From Chroococcus sp. FPU101 (GTDB lineage Bacteria; Cyanobacteriota; Cyanobacteriia; Cyanobacteriales; Microcystaceae): DNA of 64,000 bases. The notes beneath the pieces were generated by a model. It was not told the origin of the DNA. It did no database searches and saw nothing but the letters and a program-made list of their open reading frames with translations. The stretch spans positions 310,001-374,000 of the forward strand of contig NZ_BLJI01000001.1 in the NCBI RefSeq assembly GCF_017312365.1, given 5' to 3'. Position numbers and translations under genes: made by a program. Positions 37,487-46,415 of this stretch are shown piece after piece. Within the stretch, counting starts at the first letter, position 1. Every line of letters starts with the position of its first letter.

Positions 37487-37600
37487 ATGACGGCTGAAAG
37501 TATGTTATTTAATGGTGCTATTTTATCGGCTATTTTAGTATTAGTTGGATTAGCTTGGGGCTTTTTGCTTCTCAAAATTCAAGGTAAAGCAGCAGAATAA
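37487..37600 (+). CDS. petM: Cytochrome b6f complex subunit 7
   Basis: A 37-residue single-helix subunit of the b6f complex. [19 protein letters not shown] then [17 protein letters not shown] matches PetM across cyanobacteria and plastids nearly residue for residue. AGGAGGA lies six bases before the ATG. It is followed by an imperfect inverted repeat and then psb28, so two photosynthetic membrane-complex genes are neighbours here. Confidence 0.97.
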   Translation: MTAESMLFNGAILSAILVLVGLAWGFLLLKIQGKAAE

Positions 37601-37614
37601 TTTTTATTCAAGAT

Positions 37615-37685
37615 GGGTTTGGAAACCCTACCCCTATAATAATTATGTTAGAGCATCAATGTGTGGGGGTAAGGTTTCTAAGCCC
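37615..37685. repeat. Imperfect inverted repeat between petM and psb28
   Basis: Left arm GGGTTTGGAAACCCTACCCC (37615-37634) pairs, with a few mismatches, with the right arm at 37665-37685 (GGGGGTAAG then GTTTCTAAGCCC). The arms enclose 30 bases. It could act as a petM terminator, but there is no U-tract; the partial copy at 37735 suggests a dispersed palindromic element instead. Confidence 0.65.
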
Positions 37686-37734
37686 AAAATTCTAACAGAA
37701 GATAGATCGATTTCTCTCACTTTTTTAAGATTAA

Positions 37735-37762
37735 GTTTGGTAACCAAACTCCTACAATAATT
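37735..37762. repeat. Second copy of the petM-psb28 repeat arm
   Basis: Begins with the perfect palindrome GTTTGGTAACCAAAC and continues CTCCTACAATAATT. Over 28 bases it agrees with 37617-37644 at 23 positions. It ends five bases before the psb28 ATG, so it would lie in the psb28 leader and could hinder ribosome access. Confidence 0.6.
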
Positions 37763-37767
37763 AAATT

Positions 37768-38130
37768 ATGACGACTCCTTCAATTGAATTTTTTGTTGGA
37801 TTGGCTGAAAACTTAGATAATGTCAGTTTAAGACGACAAAAAGATACTGGTGTAAGAACGGTTCTGATGACCTTTAAAACCCTAAAGGCAATTGAAAAAT
37901 TCAAAAGCTTTACTCAAAGAACTTATGGTGATTTACGGTTCATTGATGATGAAGGAGTGATTAGCGTTGAACCTTCTTCGATGAAGTTTTTTTTTGCAGG
38001 GGATGAGGGAGACGAGATTAGACGAGTTGAATGTCGTTTTGAACTGATTAAAGATGAACACTGGGAACGGTTTATGCGCTTTATGAATCGTTACGCCAAA
38101 GCAAACGGCATGGGTTATCAAGATAAGTAA
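37768..38130 (+). CDS. psb28: Photosystem II assembly protein Psb28
   Basis: A cytoplasmic-side assembly factor that binds the CP47-containing photosystem II intermediate, protecting it during biogenesis. The 120-residue protein carries the family landmarks IEFFVGLAENL near the start, SLRRQKDTGVRTVLM, and WERFMRFMNRYAKANGMGY at the end. It is plus-strand, downstream of petM, and 15 bases upstream of the epimerase gene. The ATG at 37768 follows a 15-base palindrome rather than a clear Shine-Dalgarno. Confidence 0.96.
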   Translation: MTTPSIEFFVGLAENLDNVSLRRQKDTGVRTVLMTFKTLKAIEKFKSFTQRTYGDLRFIDDEGVISVEPSSMKFFFAGDEGDEIRRVECRFELIKDEHWERFMRFMNRYAKANGMGYQDK

Positions 38131-38145
38131 ATATTAGTGAAATTT

Positions 38146-39048
38146 ATGAAAATTGCGATTACGGGTGGTACAGGATTTGTCGGAACGCGCTTAATTGAAA
38201 AGCTAAAAAATGAGGGGCATTCGATTGTTCTTTTTACTAGAAATGCCGAAAAAGCTCGAAGAAGTTTTTCTAATATAGAGATTATTCCTTACAAAATTAC
38301 TGAATCTGGAGACTGGCAAAAAGCAATATCAGGCTGTGATGCAGTGATTAATTTAGCAGGAGAACCAATAGCCGAAAGATGGACACCAGAGTATAAAAAA
38401 GCAATTTTAGAAAGTCGGCAACTAGGAACACAAAAAGTAGTAGAAGCGATCGCGCAAGCTAATCCTAAACCATTGGTGTTGATTAGTGCTTCAGCGATTG
38501 GTTATTATGGTGCCAGTGAAACCAAAACTTTTGAGGAAAGTAGTGTTTCAGGAAATGATTTTTTATCGGAAGTTTGTCAAAAATGGGAACAAGAAGCGGA
38601 AAAAGTTAAGCAATATGGAGTCCGTTTAGTCATTCCTAGAATTGGCATTGTTTTAGGAAATGGTGGTGCATTAGGGAAGATGTTACCTGTTTTTAAATTA
38701 TTTGCTGGTGGGCCAATTGGCACGGGTCGTCAATGGTTTTCGTGGATACATCGAGAAGATTTAGTTAATTTCATCATTGAAGCAATAAAGCGGCCAGAAA
38801 TAGCAGGAACGTTTAATTTAACGGCTCCTAATCCTGTTAAAATGAACGAGTTTTCTAAAATTTTAGGAGAAGTGTTAAATCGTCCCTCATGGTTACCTGT
38901 GCCTGGAATTGCTTTAGAAGTTTTGTTAGGTGAAGGCTCAAAAGTGGTTTTAGAAGGACAACAAGTTTTACCGAAAGCAACTCAAAATATCGGTTTTAAA
39001 TATCAGTATCCTAATCTTAAATCAGCGTTACAAGAGATTATTAAATAA
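38146..39048 (+). CDS. TIGR01777 family NAD-dependent epimerase/oxidoreductase
   Basis: A short-chain-type Rossmann protein of about 300 residues beginning [19 protein letters not shown]. It has [25 protein letters not shown] in place of a classic YxxxK site, and the C-terminal DUF1731 region with [17 protein letters not shown]. Homologues in plants and cyanobacteria (SulA/YfcH-like) influence plastid or cell division in some studies; whether this one does is unknown. GTG at 38137 is an alternative start; ATG 38146 puts the glycine loop in the usual place. Confidence 0.92.
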   Translation: MKIAITGGTGFVGTRLIEKLKNEGHSIVLFTRNAEKARRSFSNIEIIPYKITESGDWQKAISGCDAVINLAGEPIAERWTPEYKKAILESRQLGTQKVVEAIAQANPKPLVLISASAIGYYGASETKTFEESSVSGNDFLSEVCQKWEQEAEKVKQYGVRLVIPRIGIVLGNGGALGKMLPVFKLFAGGPIGTGRQWFSWIHREDLVNFIIEAIKRPEIAGTFNLTAPNPVKMNEFSKILGEVLNRPSWLPVPGIALEVLLGEGSKVVLEGQQVLPKATQNIGFKYQYPNLKSALQEIIK

Positions 39049-39134
39049 ATATCTATCTTTAGGAAGATTTCATTATATTACCTTTCTGAATTTATGAGGT
39101 AAGATTAACTTGTTATTTGTGAGTTTAAAAATGT

Positions 39135-40376
39135 ATGACTTTTAACACTCAACACCCAGAAATCTCTCCTCAGTTGCTTTTAAGGATTCAAAACAAGCTC
39201 ATTATTTGGTTTTGCTATTTTTATGCGAGATGGAATAATGAACGTTTTGTAAGTCAGAAGATACTTTTTTTTCCAGCACTACGCTCGCATCAATCTCTAA
39301 ATTATCGTAAGTTATTGGTTGAAGATCATCAAAAATTATTAAATACTCCAGCATCATTAGTTTTAGAGCCAAAATGTGGTCTATCTTTTTCTTTTTATAG
39401 TTATGAAATTTCAACTATAGAGTATGCTTATAATACAATCAAATTATTTAATGGTTCGCCGTTAGCTGAAACTAAAACTTTTCAAGATGTCTGGTATCTA
39501 CCTCAATACCGTTGTTTTTATCAGCAAGATGGCTCAAGAATTGATTATTCTTGTCAACCCGAATATAAAATAGCACCAGAAAAAATTTCAATTCCAAACA
39601 ATTTTAGAACAGTTAATCAAAAATTTATTTATGGTGGGCATCTTTTTCGGCATTACGGACATTTTATAACTGAGTGTATTTGTCGATTATGGTATGCAGC
39701 AAAAGAGCCAAACTATCCAATTATCTATTCTGAAAGTCCAAGATTTTCAATAAAAAGAGATTATATAGATATTTTTATGAATACCATTGGCTTTGATAAA
39801 GAGCGATTTGTTGCTTTTAATAAGCCGATTTTCTTGAAAGAGGTTATCATACCATATCCATCATTTATGATGAACTATCATGCCTATACCGTTCATCGAT
39901 TATTACCTGAAGCTGTAGCACAAGCTATTTTAAAAGAGCAGCCTAAGAAAATAGCACAACCGCTTTATCTATCGCGAAAAAAACTGAATAAGCAGAATTC
40001 TTTTCGTAGTATTTTAAATGAAGATAAACTAGAAGATAAACTTCGTGAAAAAAACTTTAAAATTGTTTATCCAGAACAATTAACCCTGGCTGAACAAATT
40101 CAATTAATCAATCAGCATGAGACGATTGTAGGTGTGAGCGGCTCGGCATTGCATACGATTCTGTTTGATTTATTAGATAATCACTTAGTCTGTTTAAGTG
40201 ATACAGATTATATTCATCCTAATCTTCTCTTAGTTGATGCCGTAAAATCAAAGAATTCATCTTATATTGCTGCTGTTGAGGTTGAACAAGATTTTTCTAA
40301 AGAAAGAATTAAAAGAGCTAGAATTTTAGATATAGAAAAAACGATTTATAGTCTTAAAACAATAGGATTACTCTAA
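39135..40376 (+). CDS. Glycosyltransferase family 61 protein
   Basis: A 413-residue DUF563-type glycosyltransferase. The conserved segment FIYGGHLFRHYGHFITE followed by CRLWYA, and near the C-terminus INQHETIVGVSGSALHTILF, mark the GT61 fold used for capsule or glycan side-chain addition. No signal peptide or membrane helix is seen, so it likely works in the cytoplasm on a lipid-linked acceptor. It is outside the main polysaccharide cluster, with an EamA-like transporter gene converging on it ten bases away. Confidence 0.86.
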   Translation: MTFNTQHPEISPQLLLRIQNKLIIWFCYFYARWNNERFVSQKILFFPALRSHQSLNYRKLLVEDHQKLLNTPASLVLEPKCGLSFSFYSYEISTIEYAYNTIKLFNGSPLAETKTFQDVWYLPQYRCFYQQDGSRIDYSCQPEYKIAPEKISIPNNFRTVNQKFIYGGHLFRHYGHFITECICRLWYAAKEPNYPIIYSESPRFSIKRDYIDIFMNTIGFDKERFVAFNKPIFLKEVIIPYPSFMMNYHAYTVHRLLPEAVAQAILKEQPKKIAQPLYLSRKKLNKQNSFRSILNEDKLEDKLREKNFKIVYPEQLTLAEQIQLINQHETIVGVSGSALHTILFDLLDNHLVCLSDTDYIHPNLLLVDAVKSKNSSYIAAVEVEQDFSKERIKRARILDIEKTIYSLKTIGLL

Positions 40377-40386
40377 AAAATTTTAA

Positions 40387-40755
40387 TTACTTTTGCCAGA
40401 CGACTAAAATGACACCACAAACAATAAAACCCATTCCGAATAAACGATAAATTGGAATTGATTCTTTAAAGATAAAATAGCCCATTAAAACGGAAAAAAT
40501 ATAAATCAAAGAAGCCGAAGGGCCAGCAACACTGAGTTTAACACGAGTTAGAAGCAGAATATAAGCGATCGCACCCAAACCGTAGCAAGCTAAACCCGCC
40601 AATAATTCAGGAACCATAATAATATTAAAAATATGACTAACTAAATTGCTTCCAGTTACTTTCCCTAATTTTAAAGCACCGATTTTCAGAAAAAATTGTC
40701 CAGTAGCACTTACCAAAACCGAAAAAAGTAGTAAACAAAACTCTTGTAGATTCAC
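40387..40755 (-). CDS. EamA/SMR-like four-helix transporter
   Basis: The 122 residues form four hydrophobic helices, one EamA half, comparable to small multidrug resistance proteins that function as dimers. GPSASLIYIFSVLMGYFIFKE and LFGMGFIVCGVILVVW at the C-terminus are typical of the last two helices. Cargo cannot be told: undecaprenyl-phosphate-linked aminosugar flippases (ArnE/F type) share this shape, which would suit the adjacent glycosyltransferase gene, but this is inference. Confidence 0.82.
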   Translation of the reverse strand: MNLQEFCLLLFSVLVSATGQFFLKIGALKLGKVTGSNLVSHIFNIIMVPELLAGLACYGLGAIAYILLLTRVKLSVAGPSASLIYIFSVLMGYFIFKESIPIYRLFGMGFIVCGVILVVWQK

Positions 40756-40876
40756 AATAGAAACCCTTGCGCCACCTGATCCTAAAACCCCATTTAGAGT
40801 AACGTTATTCTAAGACCACTGTCAATCAGCACCGATAATGATAAAATGACCCCACAAATCAATCTTCACACATCAC

Positions 40877-41887
40877 ATGAGTAAACAACGCGTTTTATCT
40901 GGAGTACAACCAACAGGAAATTTACATTTAGGCAACTATCTCGGCGCAATTCGTAATTGGGTTGAAATTCAGCAAGATTATGATAGTTTTTTCTGTGTTG
41001 TTGACTTACACGCGATTACAGTTCCTCATAATCCTAAAACCTTAGCAGAAGATACCTACAAAATTGCAGCCCTCTATCTCGCTTGTGGGATCGATTTACA
41101 GTATTCGACGATTTTTGTACAATCTCATGTTACCGCCCATAGTGAACTGACGTGGCTTTTGAACTGTATTACGCCGTTAAATTGGTTAGAACGGATGATC
41201 CAGTTTAAAGAAAAAGCCGTTAAGCAAGGAGAAAATGTTAGTGTCGGTTTACTCGATTATCCAGTGCTGATGGCGGCTGATATTTTGCTCTACAATGCAG
41301 ATAAAGTTCCAGTGGGTGAAGACCAAAAACAACATTTAGAATTAACGAGAGACATTGCAGTACGAGTAAACGATAAATTTGGCACGAAAAAAACCCCCGT
41401 TCTTAAAATGCCTGATCCGATGATTGCCAAGGAAGGGGCGCGGGTAATGAGTTTAACTGATGGTACCAGCAAAATGTCTAAATCCGATCCTTCAGAGATG
41501 AGTCGGATTAATTTATTAGATACACCCGACTCGATTAGCAAAAAAATTAAACGCTGTAAAACCGATCTTGTCAAAGGATTAACATTCGATGACTCAGAAC
41601 GCCCAGAATGTAACAATCTTTTAACACTCTATTTGTTACTGTCCAATAAAACCAAAGAAGAAGTGACAGCCGAATGTCAAGATATGGGATGGGGACAATT
41701 TAAACCCCTCTTGACTGAGACAACGATTACAGCCCTTAAACCGATTCAAGACAAGTATTATGAAATCATGGACGATCGCGGTTATCTTCAGTCTGTATTA
41801 CGAGAAGGACGACGTAAAGCAGAAACCGTAGCGAATGAAACCCTTTCTAGAGTCAAAAATGCGTTGGGTTACTTACCGCTTTTTTAG
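40877..41887 (+). CDS. trpS: Tryptophanyl-tRNA synthetase
   Basis: Class I aminoacyl-tRNA synthetase charging tRNA-Trp. The HIGH-equivalent is GVQPTGNLHLGNYLGAIRNW, and the KMSKS loop is GTSKMSKSDPS. Length 336 is normal for bacterial TrpRS. PVGEDQKQHLELTRDIA, the tryptophan-binding region, is intact. The gene is alone, with a short inverted repeat (AAACAAAT/ATTTGTTT, 41888-41909) just after its stop. Confidence 0.97.
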   Translation: MSKQRVLSGVQPTGNLHLGNYLGAIRNWVEIQQDYDSFFCVVDLHAITVPHNPKTLAEDTYKIAALYLACGIDLQYSTIFVQSHVTAHSELTWLLNCITPLNWLERMIQFKEKAVKQGENVSVGLLDYPVLMAADILLYNADKVPVGEDQKQHLELTRDIAVRVNDKFGTKKTPVLKMPDPMIAKEGARVMSLTDGTSKMSKSDPSEMSRINLLDTPDSISKKIKRCKTDLVKGLTFDDSERPECNNLLTLYLLLSNKTKEEVTAECQDMGWGQFKPLLTETTITALKPIQDKYYEIMDDRGYLQSVLREGRRKAETVANETLSRVKNALGYLPLF

Positions 41888-41955
41888 AAACAAATCAGAT
41901 AATTTGTTTATAACTGGAATTTTCCTTTAAAATCTAAGATTAAAAATTCAAGTTT

Positions 41956-42855
41956 ATGTATACTCGTTTCCGTCAAGCTATAAAAAATCAAGAATTTTTG
42001 GTCACTGCTGAGATTTGCCCCCCAAAAGGCGGTAATCCTCAACATATGGTAGAAATGGGTACATTACTCAAAAATCGCGTTCACGCTGTTAATATTACCG
42101 ATGGGAGTCGTGCGGTGATGCGGATGTCATCCATGGCTGCTTCTGTCATTTTATTACAGCAGGGGATCGAACCGATTTGTCAAATGGCTTGTCGCGATCG
42201 CAATATCATCGCCTTGCAAGCCGACCTCATGGGAGCCTATGCTTTAGGAATTCGTAACGTCTTAGCTTTAACTGGAGATCCCGTCAAAGCAGGAGATCAC
42301 CGCGAGGCAAAAAGCGTTTTTGAATTAGAGTCGGTTCGCTTACTTAAATTAATCCAACAATTGAATCATGGGTTAGACTTTAACGAGAAAACCTTACCTG
42401 ATGAACCTTTAGACTTATTAGCGGGTGCTGCTGTTGATCCTCAATGCAAAAGTTGGTCAGGGTTACAAAGTCGTTTTGAGAAAAAAATCACCGCAGGGGC
42501 GCAATTTTTTCAAAGTCAAATGATTACTGATTTTGAGCAACTTGATAAATTTATGAATCAAATTGCCGTCGGAGTCGATAAACCTATATTAGCAGGAATT
42601 TTTCTGCTTAAATCTGCAAAAAATGCTGAATTCATCCGCAAAAATGTTCCTGGTGTTCTGATTCCCGATGAACTGATTAAACGACTTGCAGAGGCACCAG
42701 ACCCTCTACAAGAAGGAGTTAAAATAGCAGCCGAACAAGTCAAATTAGCTCAACAACTTTGTCAGGGAGTGCATCTGATGGCAGTGCGAAGAGAAGATTT
42801 AATCCCCGAAGTTTTAGATTTAGCAGGCATTCCACCCGTCAATTCAATAACTTAA
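41956..42855 (+). CDS. metF: Methylenetetrahydrofolate reductase
   Basis: Flavoprotein reducing 5,10-methylene-THF to 5-methyl-THF for methionine synthesis. The 299-residue TIM barrel has VTAEICPPKGGNPQHMVEM with the catalytic Glu, AVNITDGS, MACRDRN, and RNVLALTGDPVKAGDH, the folate/flavin motif with the conserved Asp. Compared with E. coli MetF it lacks the N-terminal extension and resembles the short MTHFR-like group common in cyanobacteria, so the electron donor is uncertain. Confidence 0.92.
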   Translation: MYTRFRQAIKNQEFLVTAEICPPKGGNPQHMVEMGTLLKNRVHAVNITDGSRAVMRMSSMAASVILLQQGIEPICQMACRDRNIIALQADLMGAYALGIRNVLALTGDPVKAGDHREAKSVFELESVRLLKLIQQLNHGLDFNEKTLPDEPLDLLAGAAVDPQCKSWSGLQSRFEKKITAGAQFFQSQMITDFEQLDKFMNQIAVGVDKPILAGIFLLKSAKNAEFIRKNVPGVLIPDELIKRLAEAPDPLQEGVKIAAEQVKLAQQLCQGVHLMAVRREDLIPEVLDLAGIPPVNSIT

Positions 42856-43555
42856 TTAACCTGAGTTTTGTTAAAGAATGAACCAAAAAAAGTAAGTTTA
42901 ATTATAAACCAGAGAGTTTGAAAGTAAGTTTTTATACTGATGAGTATCGGCAATCAAATTGAGTAGAATATATTTTTTGGTGTGCTGGATGCTTCAATTG
43001 AGTATTGACAGTTGTACGCTCTGTTTTCGGTGCAAAAGCTAATCATAAAGTCTGGGCAGTCGAGATTTCATGTTACCTTGACAGGTGATGAACAACTTAA
43101 TGTCTTTAAAACAAAAGCTTTTAAAATAAAAACTGAGAATGAGCGATGCGACGGCTGTCACTTAACCTCTGCTCAAAGATAAGCGTACTATAAAATTCAG
43201 GTTTTCGACAAAAATGCTGTATGTATTTGGTAGGCTATTGAGCGACAAATTAGACAAAAAGTTGCAGTTTATCTAGGCTCTATAATTAAAAAGAGTACTA
43301 ATCAATTTTGTTACTCCTTATCAAACAATAAATGTTTAATAAATTAACTTTTTTACTACATATTTTATGCGATTCAAAAATTTTGTTAATCTTAAGAACA
43401 AGGCTAAAACGATTAATTAGACAAACGATCTGTTTTTCTCAAGCTATTCAAATGCACAATCTGATAATTAGTTTATTCAATAATATTTATAAGTTTGGAT
43501 TAGCTCTTAAACAAAAATCAATTTATCTACAACACTCTCATCAAATTTTAAAAAT
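42856..43555. other. 700-base region with probable gene remnants
   Basis: No intact gene is supported. Two overlapping plus-strand frames near 43020-43180 look coding: one reads SVFGAKANHKVWAVEI and the next SRFHVTLTGDEQLNVF followed by ERCDGCHLTSAQR and a stop. Further on, YKIQVFDKNAVCIW (about 43190-43230) resembles the ends of small cyanobacterial proteins. Together these suggest a decayed gene or two. The 86-residue open frame at 43332-43592 looks like chance. The promoter of the following gene should lie in the A+T-rich stretch before 43556. Confidence 0.4.
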
Positions 43556-45043
43556 ATGTTCATTTATCATAATGGAGCAGAAAAAAATTTAGATATGACC
43601 AATTATTCATTAATAAATCTATTTAACTGGTTTTATAATATACAAAATATTATTGCTATAAATGTTTTAATAATAATTTTTGTATTAATAGCAATTCTTT
43701 TTTTGATCTACACTTTAAAAAAAGAAATAAAACTACGGCAAGAAATTGATAGACGACGCAAAATTGCTGAAGATGCTTTACAAGAAAGCGAGAATCGTTA
43801 TCGTAAAATTGTCGAAAACCAAACAGATTTTTTACTTCATTCATTACCAGATACTACTATTACCTATGCCAATCGCTCATTGTGCGAAGCTTTAGGTGTA
43901 ACATTAAATCAGATTGTTGGTAAAAAATGGCTCGACTTTGCCAATCGTGAGGACTTAGAAAAAGATGTTTTTCAAGAAATATTAAAATTAACGCCAGATC
44001 TACCAAATTTTGTAGCAGAAAATCGAGATCAACGAAGTAATGGTGAAATTGGCTGGACACATTGGTTAAATCAAGGCATTTTTAATGAACATGGAGAATT
44101 AGTAGAAATTCAATCTGTTGGACGAGATATTACTCATCTCAAATTAGTAGAAATTGCACTGCGTCATAATGAAGAACGTTTACGACTGGTAACGGAAAAT
44201 ATGAGAGATTTAGTGTGTTTACATGAAATCAATGGAAAATATCTTTATGTAACACCTTCAAGTCAATTTCTTTTAGGCTATCATCCTGAGGAGTTGATGG
44301 GACAAAATCTAGAGAGTTTTTTGCATGAAAATGATTACCTCCATGTCCTTCAAAAACTGAGTTTGCTATCAAATTTAGAAGCTTCATTAATGCCTCTTGT
44401 TTATAGGATGCGAAAAAAAACGGGAGATTACGTCTGGTTAGAAACTTTAATTCAACCAATTTTGAACAAAGAAGGAGAAATTAGTCATTTACAAAGTACC
44501 TCTCGTGATGTTAGTGAACGCATTTTAATGGAACAAAAACTCAAACATGATGCTTTATATGATTCTTTAACAGGCTTAGGAAATCGCACTCTCTTAATTA
44601 ATCGTCTTGAGCAAACACTAAAGCAAATCAAACGCTCTTCTATGCTTGCTATGGCTGTTCTTTTTTTAGATCTCGATAATTTTAAATTTATTAATGATAG
44701 TCTTGGTCATTTAATCGGGGATAAACTTCTTAAAGTAATTGCCACTAAACTTATTAAATGTGTCAGAGAAGTTGATTTAGTGGCACGTTTAGGAGGAGAT
44801 GAATTTGTAATTTTATTAGAGAAAATTAATAGAGTTGATGAAGCTATCTGTATTGCTTCCCGAATTTTAAATACACTTGCTACTTCTATCGTAATCGATG
44901 ATAGAGAAATTTTTGTTACTACCAGTATTGGGATCGTTTTAGGAAATCATTATTATGATCATGCAGAAGAATTAATTAGAGATGCCGACCTTGCCATGTA
45001 TCAAGCAAAATCTCAAGGAAAAGGTTGCTATGCTATTTTATGA
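43556..45043 (+). CDS. Membrane PAS-PAS-GGDEF part of a split c-di-GMP turnover protein
   Basis: A transmembrane helix (about residues 26-50) and a short coiled coil lead into two PAS domains (about 75-195 and 210-330), then a GGDEF domain with RLGGDEF at about 413. The RxxD inhibitory site REVD stands five residues before GGDEF, so feedback by c-di-GMP is expected. The frame ends in KGCYAIL at 45043, exactly where linkers to EAL domains start, and the EAL domain continues in the next frame. An alternative start is 43595. The original protein was almost surely one polypeptide of about 765 residues. Confidence 0.85.
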   Translation: MFIYHNGAEKNLDMTNYSLINLFNWFYNIQNIIAINVLIIIFVLIAILFLIYTLKKEIKLRQEIDRRRKIAEDALQESENRYRKIVENQTDFLLHSLPDTTITYANRSLCEALGVTLNQIVGKKWLDFANREDLEKDVFQEILKLTPDLPNFVAENRDQRSNGEIGWTHWLNQGIFNEHGELVEIQSVGRDITHLKLVEIALRHNEERLRLVTENMRDLVCLHEINGKYLYVTPSSQFLLGYHPEELMGQNLESFLHENDYLHVLQKLSLLSNLEASLMPLVYRMRKKTGDYVWLETLIQPILNKEGEISHLQSTSRDVSERILMEQKLKHDALYDSLTGLGNRTLLINRLEQTLKQIKRSSMLAMAVLFLDLDNFKFINDSLGHLIGDKLLKVIATKLIKCVREVDLVARLGGDEFVILLEKINRVDEAICIASRILNTLATSIVIDDREIFVTTSIGIVLGNHYYDHAEELIRDADLAMYQAKSQGKGCYAIL

Positions 45044-45860
45044 GTCTGAAATGCACCAATCGGTTATTCAACGCCTAAATCTCGAAAATGATCTTCGTAA
45101 AGCAATTTTTAATCAAGAGTTTGTTCTCTATTATCAACCGATTATTGCTTTAAATACTCTAAATTTATTGGGATTTGAAGCCCTGATCCGTTGGAATCAC
45201 CCAACCAAAGGATTAATCCCCCCAGATCAATTTATTCCCATAGCAGAGGAAAGTGGATTAATTATTTCTTTAGGACACTGGGTTTTAGAAGAAGCTTGTC
45301 AACAATTAGCGCGATGGCAGCAAAAATATCTTTTGGCTAAGAAGATTAAGATGAGTATCAATCTTTCCGTTCAACAACTTCAAGACCCTCAACTGTTTGA
45401 AAAACTCCAACAAGTTATCAAAAAAGCCAGCATAGAGGGAAAATCGCTGGTATTAGAAATTACGGAAAGTATGTTAGTTGAAAATATTAAAAAAACTTGC
45501 GATTTACTTACTCAGATACAGTCTCAAGGAATATCAATTAGTATTGATGATTTTGGCACAGGATATTCATCGTTAAGTTATCTTCATCGCTTGCCTGTCA
45601 ATGCTTTAAAAATAGATCGCTCTTTTGTTAGTCAAATTCAACGAGAAGGCGAAACTTATACAATTGTTGAAACAATTATTACTTTAAGTAATTTACTAAA
45701 ATTAGATGTAGTTGCTGAGGGAATTGAAACTTTACAACAACTTACCTGGTTACGCAATCATCAGTGTAATTTTGGTCAAGGTTTTTTCTTCTCAAAGCCT
45801 GTTACATCCGATAATGCAGAATATTTCATCACTCAAAATGGTATTGTTAACCTAAATTAA
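44982..45860 (+). CDS. EAL domain part of the split c-di-GMP turnover protein
   Basis: The meaningful sequence begins about 45040 with FYESEMHQ; the ATG at 44982 lies within the GGDEF coding region and is probably not a natural start. The EAL domain is complete: LYYQPI, FEALIRW, INLSVQQL, LEITESML, DDFGTGYSS, LKIDRSF, VAEGIET and GQGFFFSKP, including all metal-binding and catalytic residues, so c-di-GMP phosphodiesterase activity is expected if it is translated. It is shifted +1 relative to the GGDEF part at a TTTT run (45036-45039). Confidence 0.8.
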   Translation: MPTLPCIKQNLKEKVAMLFYESEMHQSVIQRLNLENDLRKAIFNQEFVLYYQPIIALNTLNLLGFEALIRWNHPTKGLIPPDQFIPIAEESGLIISLGHWVLEEACQQLARWQQKYLLAKKIKMSINLSVQQLQDPQLFEKLQQVIKKASIEGKSLVLEITESMLVENIKKTCDLLTQIQSQGISISIDDFGTGYSSLSYLHRLPVNALKIDRSFVSQIQREGETYTIVETIITLSNLLKLDVVAEGIETLQQLTWLRNHQCNFGQGFFFSKPVTSDNAEYFITQNGIVNLN

Positions 45861-46067
45861 AAATGTTCGCTTATTAAAAATTTACTAATTTTTGATTTAG
45901 AAACCGAGCTATTATTACTTTCTCAGTGTTTAATTTAAAAAACTTTTCTTCTAAAGACATTGAATTGTTCATCACAGAAGCAACTCTGACAAACTGTCTT
46001 TTGACAAACAGTCATCGTTAGTTATAGCATAGCTCACACGTTAATTCCCAGAAAGCTCGTCTTATAA

Positions 46068-46397
46068 ATGAACTTCAATCCTAAAGACTCTACTTGCAAG
46101 ACTCCACAACGAAAACTCATTTCGATTGGAGTAACTCCGACGGGTTATATTTCGATTGGTATTGTCCCGATGGGAATTATCTCGATTGGAGTGGTTCCGA
46201 TGGGGGTGATTTCTATTGGGATAGTGGCGATGGGAACGATCGCCACTGGATTGGTTTCAATGGGAATTCTGGCGATTGGAGGCGAAACAATGGGATTGGT
46301 TCAGTTAGGGTCATGGCAGATCGGGCCAGTTAAAATAGAAGCTGAACCCCACAATCATCAATCTAACCCTGCACCAACTGAACCTCACCATCATTAA
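46068..46397 (+). CDS. Glycine-pentad repeat protein with His-rich tail
   Basis: The 109 residues consist of a short basic N-terminus, fourteen five-residue units from about residue 18 to 87, and a tail ending EPHHH. Each unit has Gly at position four: ISIGV, TPTGY, ISIGI, VPMGI and so on, with Ile or Met before the Gly. The DNA is correspondingly repetitive. The five-residue period recalls pentapeptide-repeat beta-helices, though the A(D/N)Lxx consensus is absent. The strong hydrophobicity also allows a membrane or aggregating structure. Function unknown; the His tail could bind metal. Confidence 0.72.
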   Translation: MNFNPKDSTCKTPQRKLISIGVTPTGYISIGIVPMGIISIGVVPMGVISIGIVAMGTIATGLVSMGILAIGGETMGLVQLGSWQIGPVKIEAEPHNHQSNPAPTEPHHH

Positions 46398-46415
46398 TTA
46401 ATTCCTTGAAGCAAC

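Noticed and set aside
41888-41909. AAACAAAT/ATTTGTTT stem after trpS as terminator
   Set aside because: The stem is only A-T rich and has no T-run after it; it may be chance in A+T-rich DNA.
43332-43592. Open frame of 86 residues upstream of the GGDEF gene
   Set aside because: Composition is that of A+T-rich non-coding DNA (many Ile, Leu, Lys, Gln), there is no ribosome site, and it overlaps the better-supported gene start.
46094-46333. 79-residue frame rich in Asp, Trp and Gly in the glycine-pentad gene
   Set aside because: Its repeat pattern is a by-product of the repetitive DNA read in another frame; the pentad frame has the better start, regular Gly positions and a natural end.
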